Shown here piece after piece: positions 44,438 to 54,083 of a stretch of 64,000 nt of DNA. The notes beneath the pieces are model-generated. The model was not told the DNA's origin and did not search any database. It saw nothing but the letters and a program-made list of their open reading frames with translations. The stretch is taken from NCBI GenBank assembly GCA_040756415.1, contig JBFLYZ010000012.1, positions 1 to 64,000 on the forward strand, in the 5' to 3' direction. Source of the stretch: JBFLYZ01 sp040756415. Its GTDB lineage: Bacteria; Bacteroidota; Bacteroidia; JADZBD01. Made by a program: the position numbers and the translations under genes. How positions within the stretch are numbered: the first letter of the stretch is position 1; every line of letters begins with the position of its first letter.

Positions 44438-46354
44438 TTATCGGATTACACTGACATGAGTAACACGGTGTATTTTTTTATTCATGGGCGCTTCAATGTC
44501 GAAAACCGCGATATAAACACCCTCGGGAACGATCTCTCCTCCTATCCTGCCGTCCCATCCCTTAGTGATGTCATTCGTCTTATAGATCATTTCTCCCCAG
44601 CGGTTAAAGATCATCATCTGGTATTCGAGTATACCCACTCCCGAGGCGGTATAAACATCGTTATGCCCGTCACCGTTAGGGGTGAACGAATTACAGGTCC
44701 AGAAATAAAAATCCGGGTAGATGGTAACCACTTCGGTAATGGTATGCGTGCATCCCGCTGCATCGGTAACCGTGAGCGTAACAACAAAGTTATAGGTCTG
44801 GTCGTTGGGATAAGTATGGCTCGGGTTCTGCAGCGCAGAGGTATTGCCGTCACCGAAATCCCACGAGTACGAAACGATATTGGAGAACGAGCCCGCACCG
44901 ACAAAATCGATGGTGTTCACCGTAGCGAAGCTGTAGCTGATCACCGCGGTAGGCTGCGAGGTATATGCCGTTACGGTTTGCTGGGCGGTATTGCCGCAGG
45001 TATCCGTAGCTATCACCGTATAGGTGGTGGTAGTGGCCGGGGTAACGGTAACCGTTGCCCCCGTTTGCCCATCGCTCCAACTGTACTGGTAGCCGGGCAT
45101 GCCGCCCGATGCGGTTGCGCTGATCGTTGCCGTGCCCGATGGGCACACGGTATCCCCGTCCGTCAGAATAACTGGCGGATCCACATTCATAATGTAAATG
45201 GTGATGGTATCCGGGGTGCTGGAATTACACGGGCCCATCTGCAGGAGTATGAACTGGATGGTCTCTATCCCCTCTGAAAGATTGTCCATGATGGGAGATA
45301 CCACAATGCCGATAGAGTCGGTCCCGACCGGGAAGATGACCTGGTTGGGAATGAAAGACACATCCACTCCATTGGTGGCCGTGCCGGCCAGCGTGATCTG
45401 TACCGTATCCTGGGTCAGCGTATCGTTGCCCCGGTCGAAATACACTACCAGCGAGCCGCATCCTTCGTAAACCGTGGAATCGTTTCCATTGATATTGGCT
45501 CCAGCACTGGCAGCGCCAACCACCACCCCGGCCGATGAAAAGCTACCCGCTTCCAGGAAAACACCTGAATCTATCCACCAGTCTCCACCATCGCCTATAG
45601 CGATCTTGATGTGGTACTGCTGGCCGCATTGTACGGCCGAAACAGCCGTAAGGGGAACGGTAAAGCCATCGTACTGAACGGTAAGGCCGTCAGGAGCGGT
45701 ACCGGAACCCATGCCGTTACCGTTATCGAAATAATACTGGCTGTTATTGTTCAGGTTGAGGTTGAACATGGTAACAGGCAAGGTAGTATTCGGGATCAAC
45801 GCGATGTTCTTCGAGTTATTGGAGTAAGGGCCGGTAATGCCGGGACCGCTCAGGAAAAACCCGAAACCGTCATTAATGCCGCCAGGGAAACTACTCACCC
45901 ACTCCATATACTCATCCGAGCCGAACACATAGCGGAACTTGATGGTATCTGACATGGGAATAAAATCAAACTCGATTATGCAGGCATCATAGCTCAATGT
46001 TGGGCTCATGATCATATCCAGGTCGGGGTCACCGGGCAGGCTGCTGACCAGGGCGGCCGAAGGGGTATTATTGGGGCCTGGCGCAAGGTTGATATCACCG
46101 CTGGTCATGATTATGCCGCTATCCAGTCCCAGGTTGGAATTGGTGCCGTCAAAAAAACCCATGGCGATAGGCAGGCCGTTCATAGTAAAATTACTGGCCG
46201 TTACGCCCTGTCCGAGCAGCACGTTCTGAACCAGGTAGGAGACCGAGTTATAAGGCGGGGCATTGGTAACGGTAAGCTGGGCCTTGGCAGCGTGACTGAA
46301 CAGGCCGAGCAGGAGAATTATAGTGGGGATTCTAACGGTAAACAGATTTTTCAT
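44438..46354 (-). CDS. Choice-of-anchor L surface protein with PKD and T9SS type B C-terminus (copy 1)
   Basis: 638 residues, first gene of the operon. The N-terminal 275 residues repeat the choice-of-anchor L domain of copy 2 almost word for word (LPGDPDLDMIMSPTLSYDACIIEFDFIPMSDTIKFRYVFGSDEYMEWVS). After a Calx-beta-like section and an Ig-like section, it differs by carrying a PKD module (VSYSWDFGDGNTSALQNPSHTYPNDQTYNFVVTLTVTDAAG) before its type B domain (NSFTPNGDGHNDVYTASGVGILEYQMMIFNRWGEMIYK). Both paralogues keep DNGxGxGxGTAPDG in the anchor L part. Confidence 0.9.
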   Translation of the reverse strand: MKNLFTVRIPTIILLLGLFSHAAKAQLTVTNAPPYNSVSYLVQNVLLGQGVTASNFTMNGLPIAMGFFDGTNSNLGLDSGIIMTSGDINLAPGPNNTPSAALVSSLPGDPDLDMIMSPTLSYDACIIEFDFIPMSDTIKFRYVFGSDEYMEWVSSFPGGINDGFGFFLSGPGITGPYSNNSKNIALIPNTTLPVTMFNLNLNNNSQYYFDNGNGMGSGTAPDGLTVQYDGFTVPLTAVSAVQCGQQYHIKIAIGDGGDWWIDSGVFLEAGSFSSAGVVVGAASAGANINGNDSTVYEGCGSLVVYFDRGNDTLTQDTVQITLAGTATNGVDVSFIPNQVIFPVGTDSIGIVVSPIMDNLSEGIETIQFILLQMGPCNSSTPDTITIYIMNVDPPVILTDGDTVCPSGTATISATASGGMPGYQYSWSDGQTGATVTVTPATTTTYTVIATDTCGNTAQQTVTAYTSQPTAVISYSFATVNTIDFVGAGSFSNIVSYSWDFGDGNTSALQNPSHTYPNDQTYNFVVTLTVTDAAGCTHTITEVVTIYPDFYFWTCNSFTPNGDGHNDVYTASGVGILEYQMMIFNRWGEMIYKTNDITKGWDGRIGGEIVPEGVYIAVFDIEAPMNKKIHRVTHVSVIR

Positions 46355-46389
46355 GACCCGGGTTAATTAGCTCTGAATTAGATGATTAG

Positions 46390-46422
46390 CAAAAATAACA
46401 CATTTTCGCCAAAAAATCCAAA
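46390..46422 (-). promoter_or_regulatory. Bacteroidota-type promoter for the surface-protein operon
   Basis: Minus strand: TTTG (46419-46422), 21-nt spacer, TATTTTTG (46390-46397), a full consensus. It lies 35 nt before the ATG at 46354. Confidence 0.6.
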
Positions 46423-46643
46423 CATTTTATCGTAATTTTTAATGCCTTTGTCGTGTATTATTAGCTATTGGTGGGGAACAAAGCCTGGGCTGCAAGCTCT
46501 GAAAACAAGACGCTGAAAGGGCCCGAAAGGTTGCATATTTTTCGCCAAAATCGGTCAAAAAACCGCGGTTTGATTAATTATTGCAACTTTGCAGGCGGCT
46601 GATCCGGCTAAACACATAATTTACAAACGCTTAACCTTGTAAA
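46423..46643. other. Intergenic region upstream of the M20 dipeptidase gene
   Basis: About 220 nt between divergent genes. It holds an A/T-rich stretch and a GC-richer middle. I found no exact TAnnTTTG for the rightward gene; a CAACTTTG near 46584-46591 is one base off. Nothing else stands out. Confidence 0.35.
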
Positions 46644-48014
46644 ATGGAAAAAATTCAGGAATACATCAGTGAGCATAAAGACCGTTTTATTTCCGAGCTG
46701 ATCGAGCTGCTTCGCATTCCATCGATCAGCGCAGACCCCCAATACAAGACCGATGTGGCGCGGACTGCCGATGCCGTGAAGCAGCGGCTGACCGATGCCG
46801 GTGCCGACAGGGTGGAAGTATGTCCCACAGCGGGGCATCCCATCGTATATGGCGAAAAGATACTTGACCCGAAGCTGCCTACCGTGCTTGTGTACGGGCA
46901 CTATGATGTGCAGCCGCCCGATCCGCTCGAGCTCTGGCACTCGCCACCCTTCGAGCCCGTGATCAAAGACGGCAAGATCTACGCGCGCGGGGCCTGCGAT
47001 GATAAGGGGCAGGTATATATGCACATCAAAGCTTTTGAATATATGATGCGCAGCCATTCGCTGCCTTGCAACATCAAGTTCATGATCGAGGGGGAAGAAG
47101 AAGTGGGATCGGCCAACCTCGGCAGCTTTGTCAGGCAGAACAAGGAAAAGCTCAAAGCCGACATCATCCTGATATCCGATACGTCCATCATTGCGAACGA
47201 TATCCCGGCCATTAATGTGGGACTGCGCGGCCTGTGCTATGTGGAAGTGGAGGTGACCGGTCCCAACCGCGACCTGCATTCGGGAGTTTACGGAGGCGCT
47301 GTGGCTAATCCCGTGAATGTGCTCTGCGAGATGATCGCCAGGCTGAAGGATAAGAACGGCAAGATCACCGTCCCGGGATTCTATAAGGATGTGGCCATCG
47401 TGAGCAAAAAAGAAAGGGCACAGATGGCCAAGGCTCCATTCTCGATAAAAGCGTTCAAAAAAGACCTTGATATCGCTGATGTGGCCGGTGAGAAAGGATA
47501 TTCTACGCTCGAACGCACTTCCATACGCCCCACGCTCGATGTCAACGGCATCTGGGGCGGTTATACCGGGGCGGGCGCCAAAACCGTGCTGCCATCCAAA
47601 GCGTTTGCCAAAATATCCATGCGCCTGGTGCCCAACCAGAACTCGCTTAAGGTCGCCAGACTTTTTGAAAAACATTTCCGATCGCTGGCTCCTAAGTCCG
47701 TTCGCGTTAAGGTGAGCTTCCATCATGGAGGCGAGCCGGTGGTCACGCCTACCGATTCAATAGGCTATCGTGCCGCCAGCAAGGCCATGGAAACCACCTT
47801 TGGCAAAAAGCCGATCCCCGTGCGCGCGGGAGGCAGCATTCCCATCGTGGCGCTTTTCAAGGCAGAACTGGGCCTTGACTCCATACTGATGGGATTCGGC
47901 CTGGATTCGGACAACATCCACTCCCCGAACGAAAAGTTCGGCATATTCAATTACCTGAAAGGGATAGAGACCATTCCGTATTTTTTCAAGTATTACACTG
48001 AAATGGCACAATAA
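46644..48014 (+). CDS. M20-family dipeptidase
   Basis: 456 residues. Metal and catalytic motifs: VLVYGHYDVQPPDPLELWHSPPF (H86, catalytic D88), YARGACDDKGQVYMH (D119) and IEGEEEVGS (E151 base, E152), and the dimerisation domain begins near RDLHSGVYGG. A late GGSIPIVALFKAELGLDSILMGFGLDSDNIHSPNEKF carries the last ligands. It cleaves dipeptides in the cytoplasm, like PepV or CNDP-type enzymes. It probably shares a transcript with the LEA-2 gene 16 nt downstream. Confidence 0.93.
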   Translation: MEKIQEYISEHKDRFISELIELLRIPSISADPQYKTDVARTADAVKQRLTDAGADRVEVCPTAGHPIVYGEKILDPKLPTVLVYGHYDVQPPDPLELWHSPPFEPVIKDGKIYARGACDDKGQVYMHIKAFEYMMRSHSLPCNIKFMIEGEEEVGSANLGSFVRQNKEKLKADIILISDTSIIANDIPAINVGLRGLCYVEVEVTGPNRDLHSGVYGGAVANPVNVLCEMIARLKDKNGKITVPGFYKDVAIVSKKERAQMAKAPFSIKAFKKDLDIADVAGEKGYSTLERTSIRPTLDVNGIWGGYTGAGAKTVLPSKAFAKISMRLVPNQNSLKVARLFEKHFRSLAPKSVRVKVSFHHGGEPVVTPTDSIGYRAASKAMETTFGKKPIPVRAGGSIPIVALFKAELGLDSILMGFGLDSDNIHSPNEKFGIFNYLKGIETIPYFFKYYTEMAQ

Positions 48015-48030
48015 GTGCTCTGCTTCCGGC

Positions 48031-48486
48031 ATGAAAAAACCCCTGGCCTGCATCCTCCTGTCTTTCCTGCTGCTGCTTCAGGGTTGCGGGGATGTGCAAA
48101 TGATCACGGTGAGCAAGATCCAGAAAAGCAGGATACTCCGCCTCGATTCGAAAGGAATAGAAATGGAGCTGACGGTGAACATAAAGAATCCCAACAACAT
48201 GGGATTTAACATCTACAGGGCCGAATTCGATGTGTCGGTTAACGGCATGGCGGTAGGACGGGGCGGCATCGATAAAAAGATGCGTATCCGGGCCAACAGC
48301 GATGATGCGCATACCTTCACCGTATCGTCCGATTTTTCGAAGCTCTCGTTCGCTGACCTGCCCAAGATCATGAAGCTGGCCAACTCGAAGAGCGCCTCCA
48401 TCGGCCTGAAAGGATTTATCAAAGCGGGAAAGATCTTCTACAAAAAGACCTTTGAAGTGGACCGTACGGAAAACGTCAGCTTCTGA
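48031..48486 (+). CDS. LEA type 2 family lipoprotein
   Basis: 151 residues. Signal peptide with lipobox LLQGC; the body has the LEA-2/WHy pattern VNIKNPNNMGFNIYRAEFDVSVNGMAVGRG followed by a second strand set. Such proteins are beta-sandwiches of uncertain role in the envelope. Follows the dipeptidase gene by 16 nt. Confidence 0.82.
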   Translation: MKKPLACILLSFLLLLQGCGDVQMITVSKIQKSRILRLDSKGIEMELTVNIKNPNNMGFNIYRAEFDVSVNGMAVGRGGIDKKMRIRANSDDAHTFTVSSDFSKLSFADLPKIMKLANSKSASIGLKGFIKAGKIFYKKTFEVDRTENVSF

Positions 48487-48489
48487 ACC

Positions 48490-49992
48490 TTATTTTTCTG
48501 AACGGGCAGTATCCAGGTAGTATCCCTGCTCTTCGAGCATCTTGAGCTTGGACGAATCCAACTCTCCCTTCCTGTACATTTCCATCAGTACCTGCAGGTA
48601 GCTCAACTCGGGCCGGGGCTGCTTTTCAAACTCGGTCCGCTTCAGCACGGGGAATCCCATCCCTCCCCTGTCGAAAGTAAAGATCACCTTATCCGATTGC
48701 GGATGCCAGCGGGTAAAGCGGATACGCTCATAATCCTGGTAAGCATGGTTCTCGAGGCTGAACACGTACCCTTCATGAGCGTTGTCCGTATTCCGGTACA
48801 AATGCTCCAGCCGGGTGATCCTGTGGTATTCGGTATAACGGGCATCGGCAAGCAAGGTGTTGAGCCCGAAGAAAACGATACCTCCTCCTATACCCCCGGC
48901 CACCAGGCACACCAGCAGGTAGGTGAACATCGCCATCCTCAGTTTTTTTCTCAGCGGCCTGAAGATGGGATAGGCCAGAACCGAGCCGGTGAGCAGGATA
49001 CCGGTGATACTGGTCATCGGCACGATGGTGCTCTTCAGCAGCGCCAGGAGTATAGGAACCAGAACCATACCGAAGATGAGGGGATAAAGGGCATACAGGA
49101 TATTGCCTTTTTCGGGCAATACATCCTCTGCTATCATCTCCTCCTCTTCGCTCAGGGCCGAAGGGTCATAATCTTCGCGAAGGCGGCTCGTCTCCTCGTC
49201 CACCGCGTAATCTTTGGTCGTGTTCAGCGGGTCCTGGTTCAGCAGCACGCACAGGTGCCGGTAAATATGCGGCAGGTTAGCCTTAAAATCGGCCGGCACC
49301 TCGAAAAAATGCTCCACGCATACCGCAAAGAACTCGTGCGTGTTCACACCGGCATAGTCGCGCAGAAAGGTCCTGGCGCCTTTGTTCATACGTTCGAAAA
49401 CATCATAGCTCTCGTGCAGCCATTTGCGGAAATATTCCGCGAAGGCCTGGTCCGATTCTTCCCCGTACTTGATCTCCACCTTAAGCGCGTGCGCGATCTC
49501 GTGAAGCCCCAGGTTAAAGCGATCGTTGCCGATGCGGTAGCCCTGAACAAAATCCTTCCAGGAAAGCATGATCACCCCGCCCGTGGTGGTCCCGCCCTTG
49601 AGCTTACGGTCGATCAGGCGCGAATAGAATATCCCCGGGAAAACGCGGATGTAGCTGAAGTGAAGCAGGCGGTACTCCCGCAGGCCGAAGGTAGCCTGGG
49701 CGATGCAGGCCGATATAAGCACCTTCATCTCCTCGGTCACCTCCAGCCCGTCACGGCCGTCAAAGTACTTCGTGACCATAATATTGAACAGGCGCTGGAT
49801 GAATTTTTTCCTTCCCCCGGGGCTCAGACCCTGGTAATAGGCAAAATCCTTCAGGTACCTGTGGCAGCGCTGCACATCATAGGTTGTAACGGTCGCCCGC
49901 TCCCACCGCAGGCCCGGCCGGCTATGGCGCACCAGGCGCACGAACGCGCCCGCGCAAATTAAGATGACAATAAGAGCCAGAAAGCCGGCCAT
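48490..49992 (-). CDS. MtfA-like (M90) zinc peptidase with added C-terminal membrane helices
   Basis: 500 residues. One N-terminal helix, then the MtfA domain with GLHEIAHALKVE (zinc ligands H164 and H168, catalytic E165) and a third ligand likely in NTHEFFAVCVEHFFEVP. E. coli MtfA ends soon after, at about 265 residues; here about 260 residues follow, with four helices (LYALYPLIFGMVLVPILLALL, TSITGILLTGSVLAYPIF, MAMFTYLLVCLVAGGIGGGIVFFG) and a soluble tail. The C-terminal part has no family I can name. The MtfA partner Mlc is not expected in Bacteroidota, so the substrate is unclear. Confidence 0.86.
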   Translation of the reverse strand: MAGFLALIVILICAGAFVRLVRHSRPGLRWERATVTTYDVQRCHRYLKDFAYYQGLSPGGRKKFIQRLFNIMVTKYFDGRDGLEVTEEMKVLISACIAQATFGLREYRLLHFSYIRVFPGIFYSRLIDRKLKGGTTTGGVIMLSWKDFVQGYRIGNDRFNLGLHEIAHALKVEIKYGEESDQAFAEYFRKWLHESYDVFERMNKGARTFLRDYAGVNTHEFFAVCVEHFFEVPADFKANLPHIYRHLCVLLNQDPLNTTKDYAVDEETSRLREDYDPSALSEEEEMIAEDVLPEKGNILYALYPLIFGMVLVPILLALLKSTIVPMTSITGILLTGSVLAYPIFRPLRKKLRMAMFTYLLVCLVAGGIGGGIVFFGLNTLLADARYTEYHRITRLEHLYRNTDNAHEGYVFSLENHAYQDYERIRFTRWHPQSDKVIFTFDRGGMGFPVLKRTEFEKQPRPELSYLQVLMEMYRKGELDSSKLKMLEEQGYYLDTARSEK

Positions 49993-49999
49993 GATCTTT

Positions 50000-50007
50000 C
50001 AAAATTA
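50000..50007 (-). promoter_or_regulatory. Putative -7 promoter element for the MtfA-like gene
   Basis: Minus-strand TAATTTTG matches TAnnTTTG, seven bases before the ATG at 49992, so any leader is only a few nucleotides. Confidence 0.4.
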
Positions 50008-50051
50008 CTGCGGGAAGTTAGAAAAATAAAGATGCAGCCTGAAATTGTTAG

Positions 50052-50059
50052 TAGTTTTG
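50052..50059 (+). promoter_or_regulatory. Putative -7 promoter element for the lipoprotein gene at 50.1 kb
   Basis: TAGTTTTG matches TAnnTTTG, seven bases before the ATG at 50067. It is divergent from the element at 50000-50007 and only 44 nt from it. Confidence 0.4.
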
Positions 50060-50066
50060 CGCTGCG

Positions 50067-50678
50067 ATGAATACCACAGGGGCACACCAGCTCACGAAAG
50101 CCGTATGCTGCGGATGCTTTGTTTTTTTCCTGTCGTGCTCGGGCAACAGCGAGATCGACACCAGGGAAGACAGGCCGGCAGTTCAGGATACTTCCTACCC
50201 GGTGATCCGCGTGGCCAGCCAGTGGCAGACCGACCTCGACAAGGTGCAGGACACCATTTTTTACAGCGAAAGCGTAACCGATAATGTATACACCCTCAGG
50301 TACGCGGTGGGAAACGACACCGATACCTATATCCTTAAGGCGGACGAACGGTTTGTGCCCAGGCTGCTGAGCAAGGGTTTCCATGAAAAGGGAAATCGCT
50401 TCCTTTACGATGGGAAAAGGCCTTTCCAGGTGGGAAGGGATGTTTATGCGGTATATAAGTACGCTGTGCTGATCGACAGCAGCGGCTGCTCGAGCAGTTA
50501 CTGGAACCCGCGCCTGGGCATCTTCTATACCAAGTCCAACAAGTGGAAGACCTTCAACGTGGTGCGCACGCTTAGCGACAGCCTGCGTAATGCGGTAACG
50601 GGCAAGCTGATCCTGCTCATTGAGCAGGATTCCGTTTTCGCCAATGTATGCCCTGAACTGAAGCAGGATAGTTTATAA
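50067..50678 (+). CDS. Lipoprotein of unknown function
   Basis: 203 residues. N-terminal signal with a lipobox-like FLSC, then an acidic SGNSEIDTREDRPAVQDTS tether and a beta-rich domain with Tyr and Trp (YRYDGKRPFQVGRDVYAVYKYAVLIDSSGCSSSYWNPRLGIFYTK pattern). No family recognised. Ends 35 nt before the frame of the DUF255 gene. Confidence 0.68.
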   Translation: MNTTGAHQLTKAVCCGCFVFFLSCSGNSEIDTREDRPAVQDTSYPVIRVASQWQTDLDKVQDTIFYSESVTDNVYTLRYAVGNDTDTYILKADERFVPRLLSKGFHEKGNRFLYDGKRPFQVGRDVYAVYKYAVLIDSSGCSSSYWNPRLGIFYTKSNKWKTFNVVRTLSDSLRNAVTGKLILLIEQDSVFANVCPELKQDSL

Positions 50679-50770
50679 TCGTATTTTTTCTGATAGTAAA
50701 TTTGTAACTTCGTTTGGAGTCGATTACCGCAGCCCATTCAGTAACGCTGCTGTATTTCCCGCCCGGCAGC

Positions 50771-52834
50771 ATGAAAAAGAAAGAAGAACGCCCCTACACC
50801 AATTCGCTCATCAGCGAAACCTCGCCTTACTTGCTGCAGCACGCGCACAATCCGGTGAATTGGTTCGCCTGGAACGAGCCCGCGCTGGCCAGGGCCAGGA
50901 GCGAGAACAAGCTCATCCTGGTGAGCATAGGCTATTCCGCCTGCCACTGGTGCCATGTCATGGAGCATGAATGCTTTGAAGACGCGGAGGTGGCCAGGAT
51001 CATGAACGAGCATTTTGTATGCATCAAGGTCGACCGGGAAGAGCGGCCCGACATCGACCAGGTCTATATGGCCGCTGTGCAACTGATGACGGGCCGGGGA
51101 GGCTGGCCGCTGAACTGCTTCTGCCTGCCTGACGGCAGGCCCGTGTATGGCGGCACCTATTTCCCGAAAGAAAGCTGGATGAGCGTGCTCGAACAACTGG
51201 CCCAGGGGTTCAGCCAGGACCCGGATAAATTTTACGAATATGCCGAAGAGCTGACTGGGGGCGTGAGGAAAATGGAGCTCGTAAAGAAAAAAGAAGAGGC
51301 CCCTGATCTCTCGTTTGAAACGCTCCAAAATGCGGTACGCAACTGGAAAAAACGTTTCGACTCGGTAGAGGGCGGACAAAACTACGCGCCCAAGTTCCCA
51401 CTGCCCAATAACTGGGAGTTTTTGCTGCACTATGCGGCAGTAAAGAACGACCGGGAGATCCTCTCGCATGTAACGCTCACGCTCGACAAAATGGCGATGG
51501 GCGGCATCTACGACCAATTGGGGGGCGGATTTGCCCGCTATTCAACGGATATGGTGTGGAAAGTGCCGCATTTCGAGAAAATGCTGTACGACAATGCGCA
51601 GCTCGTATCGCTGTACAGCCATGCCTGGCTGGTGACCAAGAACGATCTGTACAGGAACATCGTGTTCGAAACACTGGGCTTCATCGGGCGCGAGATGACC
51701 AGCGATGAAGGCGCCTTTTATTCCGCGCTGGATGCCGACAGCGAGGGAGAGGAAGGGAAGTATTACGTATGGAAACGGGAGGAGCTTGAAAAGCTGCTGA
51801 AGCAGGATTTCGGCCTGTTTGCCGATTATTATTCCGTCAGCAACCGCTCTGCAGTGCAGGCGGGTTTCGGGCTCTGGGAACACGGCAACTACGTGCTTTT
51901 GCGGAGAAAAAGCGAAGACGAGATCGCGGCAGCGCACAAGATAAGCGTTCAGGAGCTGCGCAGGCGCATAGCTCACTGCAAAAACATACTGCTGGAAGAG
52001 CGCAATAAGCGCGTGCGCCCCGGCCTGGACGATAAAACGTTGTGCTCGTGGAATGCGCTCATGGCCCAAGGATATGTTGACGCCTATACCGCTTTCGGGG
52101 AGCCTGCCTTTCTGAAAGCCGCCTGGAAGAACCTGGATTTTATACTCAAGAAGATGCGCAGGCCGGATGGCGGGCTCTTTCATTCGTATAAAGCCGGCCG
52201 GGCGACCATCAACGCCTACCTCGAAGATTACGCTTTCACTATCGAGGCGCTGATCGCGCTCTACCAGGCCACTTTTGACGAAAGCTGGCTAGGCGCGGCC
52301 GATGAGCTGATGCGGTACAGCATCGTTCATTTCCTTGACCGCGAATCGGGCATGTTCTTTTTCACGTCCGATCTCGACCCGGAGCTGATCGCCCGGAAAA
52401 TGGAGACGAGCGACAACGTTATACCCGCCTCTAACTCATCCATCGCCCGGTCGCTGTTCTGCCTTTACCACTATTACGGCAATGCCGAATACCTGAACAT
52501 GAGCCGGCAGATGCTCGTTAACATGGAACACTTCATTGCCGATTATCCGTCCGGGTACAGCAACTGGGCCCGGCTGCACATCTGGCTAACCGCTCCTTTC
52601 CGCGAGGTCGCCATTGTGGGAAACTCTGTTAATGAAATGCGCCAGGCTATGCAGCAACACTACCTGCCGAACGTGATCTTTGCAGGAAGCAGCAGCGCGA
52701 GCAAACTACCCTTACTGCAGAACCGCTTCGCGGAGAACAGAACGCTGATCTACGTTTGCGAAGATCGGAGCTGCCAGCAGCCGGTGGAAGATGCGGAAAA
52801 AGCGCTGACGCTGATATGGAATGGTTACGGATAG
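50771..52834 (+). CDS. DUF255 thioredoxin-fold protein (YyaL/spermatogenesis-associated protein 20 family)
   Basis: Start at ATG 50771; a TTG-initiated extension of 19 codons upstream does not resemble the family. The N-terminus [33 protein letters not shown] and the thioredoxin-like CHWCHVM (C58, C61) are diagnostic, followed by a six-hairpin-type helical domain ([34 protein letters not shown]). Typical length is about 690. Its role is uncertain; some relatives act on carbohydrates or oxidised proteins. It overlaps the next frame by 14 bases. Confidence 0.93.
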   Translation: MKKKEERPYTNSLISETSPYLLQHAHNPVNWFAWNEPALARARSENKLILVSIGYSACHWCHVMEHECFEDAEVARIMNEHFVCIKVDREERPDIDQVYMAAVQLMTGRGGWPLNCFCLPDGRPVYGGTYFPKESWMSVLEQLAQGFSQDPDKFYEYAEELTGGVRKMELVKKKEEAPDLSFETLQNAVRNWKKRFDSVEGGQNYAPKFPLPNNWEFLLHYAAVKNDREILSHVTLTLDKMAMGGIYDQLGGGFARYSTDMVWKVPHFEKMLYDNAQLVSLYSHAWLVTKNDLYRNIVFETLGFIGREMTSDEGAFYSALDADSEGEEGKYYVWKREELEKLLKQDFGLFADYYSVSNRSAVQAGFGLWEHGNYVLLRRKSEDEIAAAHKISVQELRRRIAHCKNILLEERNKRVRPGLDDKTLCSWNALMAQGYVDAYTAFGEPAFLKAAWKNLDFILKKMRRPDGGLFHSYKAGRATINAYLEDYAFTIEALIALYQATFDESWLGAADELMRYSIVHFLDRESGMFFFTSDLDPELIARKMETSDNVIPASNSSIARSLFCLYHYYGNAEYLNMSRQMLVNMEHFIADYPSGYSNWARLHIWLTAPFREVAIVGNSVNEMRQAMQQHYLPNVIFAGSSSASKLPLLQNRFAENRTLIYVCEDRSCQQPVEDAEKALTLIWNGYG

Positions 52835-53918
52835 CGAACCCTTACGAAATTTCGAAGGCTGCCGGAATACGGCAGGGTGTTTTACGAGTGAAATTCCGCG
52901 CAGGATCCAACGCCCCGTACCTAAAAAAAGCGCGTTTTTTCTCTCTCTTTCTGCCTGCCTTTCCTCCCTCTTGCTGTGCCTGCCTTCTTACGGCCAGATC
53001 CTTGAGAACAAACCTTCGTACATCAGCACCACCGACCTTACGTTTAACGCAGCTTTCGTTAAGGCCGGCAAGATAAAAAAGATCACGGCTTACTTTTCTG
53101 ACAAGCCCGATAACCAGGTGATCGTGGATAAAGGCCTGGTAAAGTGCTATGAATTCGATACGGCCGGTAACGTAACGCGCTATTATTTTACCACCGTAAA
53201 ATCGGTGGAGGCCGTTGAGGTGAAAGTGCCTGCTGTGTATAAGAAAGGAAGAAAGGTATCGCCCGCCACGGTAAAGACCGAGTACGTTTACACTTATGAT
53301 ACCACCTTTACCTGGTTCGCCTATGACAAGACCGGGAGGGTGATCATGAAACGCAGTAATGTGGGCGATGTATTCAATACCCATTACTACGAATACGACA
53401 TCAACGGCTTTTTTGCCAAGGAAACGGTTTGCAAAGAAACCAACAAGAACCTCAACAATATCCATCATTTCGAGCTGGGCATACAGATCGTTATTTCGGA
53501 AGAAACCTTTCAATATGTTTTCCAGTCGCCCACCCAGCTCAAGCGGCTTTGCTTCAACGATGAGGGGAAGGTCTACAAGACGGGGATCATTAATTTCAGC
53601 AAAACGCTGGTGGAGGAAAACTATTCATTTGCAGTGGGTTATGTAAGGTACGGCAATCTCTTTGAGTACGATGCCAGCGGCAAACTGATCAAAAAAACCC
53701 TGATTCCCGATGCCAATGCCGACCTGAGGAACATCTTTACCTATGAGTATACGGTTGACGGGATACTGCTTACGGAGAAAAGGTATAAGAACGAAACCCA
53801 GGTCAACAACATCGTATATATGTACGATGATCAGACCAAGCTGCTGAAATCCATCCTCAACCGGGAGCACGACAAGGCCAACATCGTTATCACGAAGTTC
53901 GTTTACGAGTATTACTAA
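52821..53918 (+). CDS. Secreted beta-repeat protein with a doubtful 5' end (possible frameshift)
   Basis: The frame runs from ATG 52821, overlapping the preceding gene, but the first 34 codons ([20 protein letters not shown]...) do not look like a signal region. A signal peptide ([25 protein letters not shown]) begins after a run of seven A at 52923-52929. GTG 52888 in another frame gives [14 protein letters not shown], which would join this signal peptide if the run had eight A. The body is a repeat of YxYDxxGKxxKK strands ([35 protein letters not shown]), like YD/RHS-type or toast-rack repeats. Function unknown. Confidence 0.7.
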   Translation: MVTDSEPLRNFEGCRNTAGCFTSEIPRRIQRPVPKKSAFFLSLSACLSSLLLCLPSYGQILENKPSYISTTDLTFNAAFVKAGKIKKITAYFSDKPDNQVIVDKGLVKCYEFDTAGNVTRYYFTTVKSVEAVEVKVPAVYKKGRKVSPATVKTEYVYTYDTTFTWFAYDKTGRVIMKRSNVGDVFNTHYYEYDINGFFAKETVCKETNKNLNNIHHFELGIQIVISEETFQYVFQSPTQLKRLCFNDEGKVYKTGIINFSKTLVEENYSFAVGYVRYGNLFEYDASGKLIKKTLIPDANADLRNIFTYEYTVDGILLTEKRYKNETQVNNIVYMYDDQTKLLKSILNREHDKANIVITKFVYEYY

Positions 53919-54083
53919 GGAGGAAAACGGCCCCCGTTTTTCATTTTTTGAGGAAAAAACACCCGTTTGCCACAACTTTTCCGGGCCCGATGCGTTACAG
54001 ATGTAAATTCCGGGCATTTTATTTGTGGAATCCGGGCTGCAAAAGCATCCTCATATCGAAAACCTAATACAAAACCTAAACAC

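Noticed and set aside
52756..53076. The overlapping frame ending at 53076 as a separate small gene
   Set aside because: Its downstream half has no signal or domain and its upstream half makes sense only if joined to the next frame by one base; it is treated as part of a possible frameshift.
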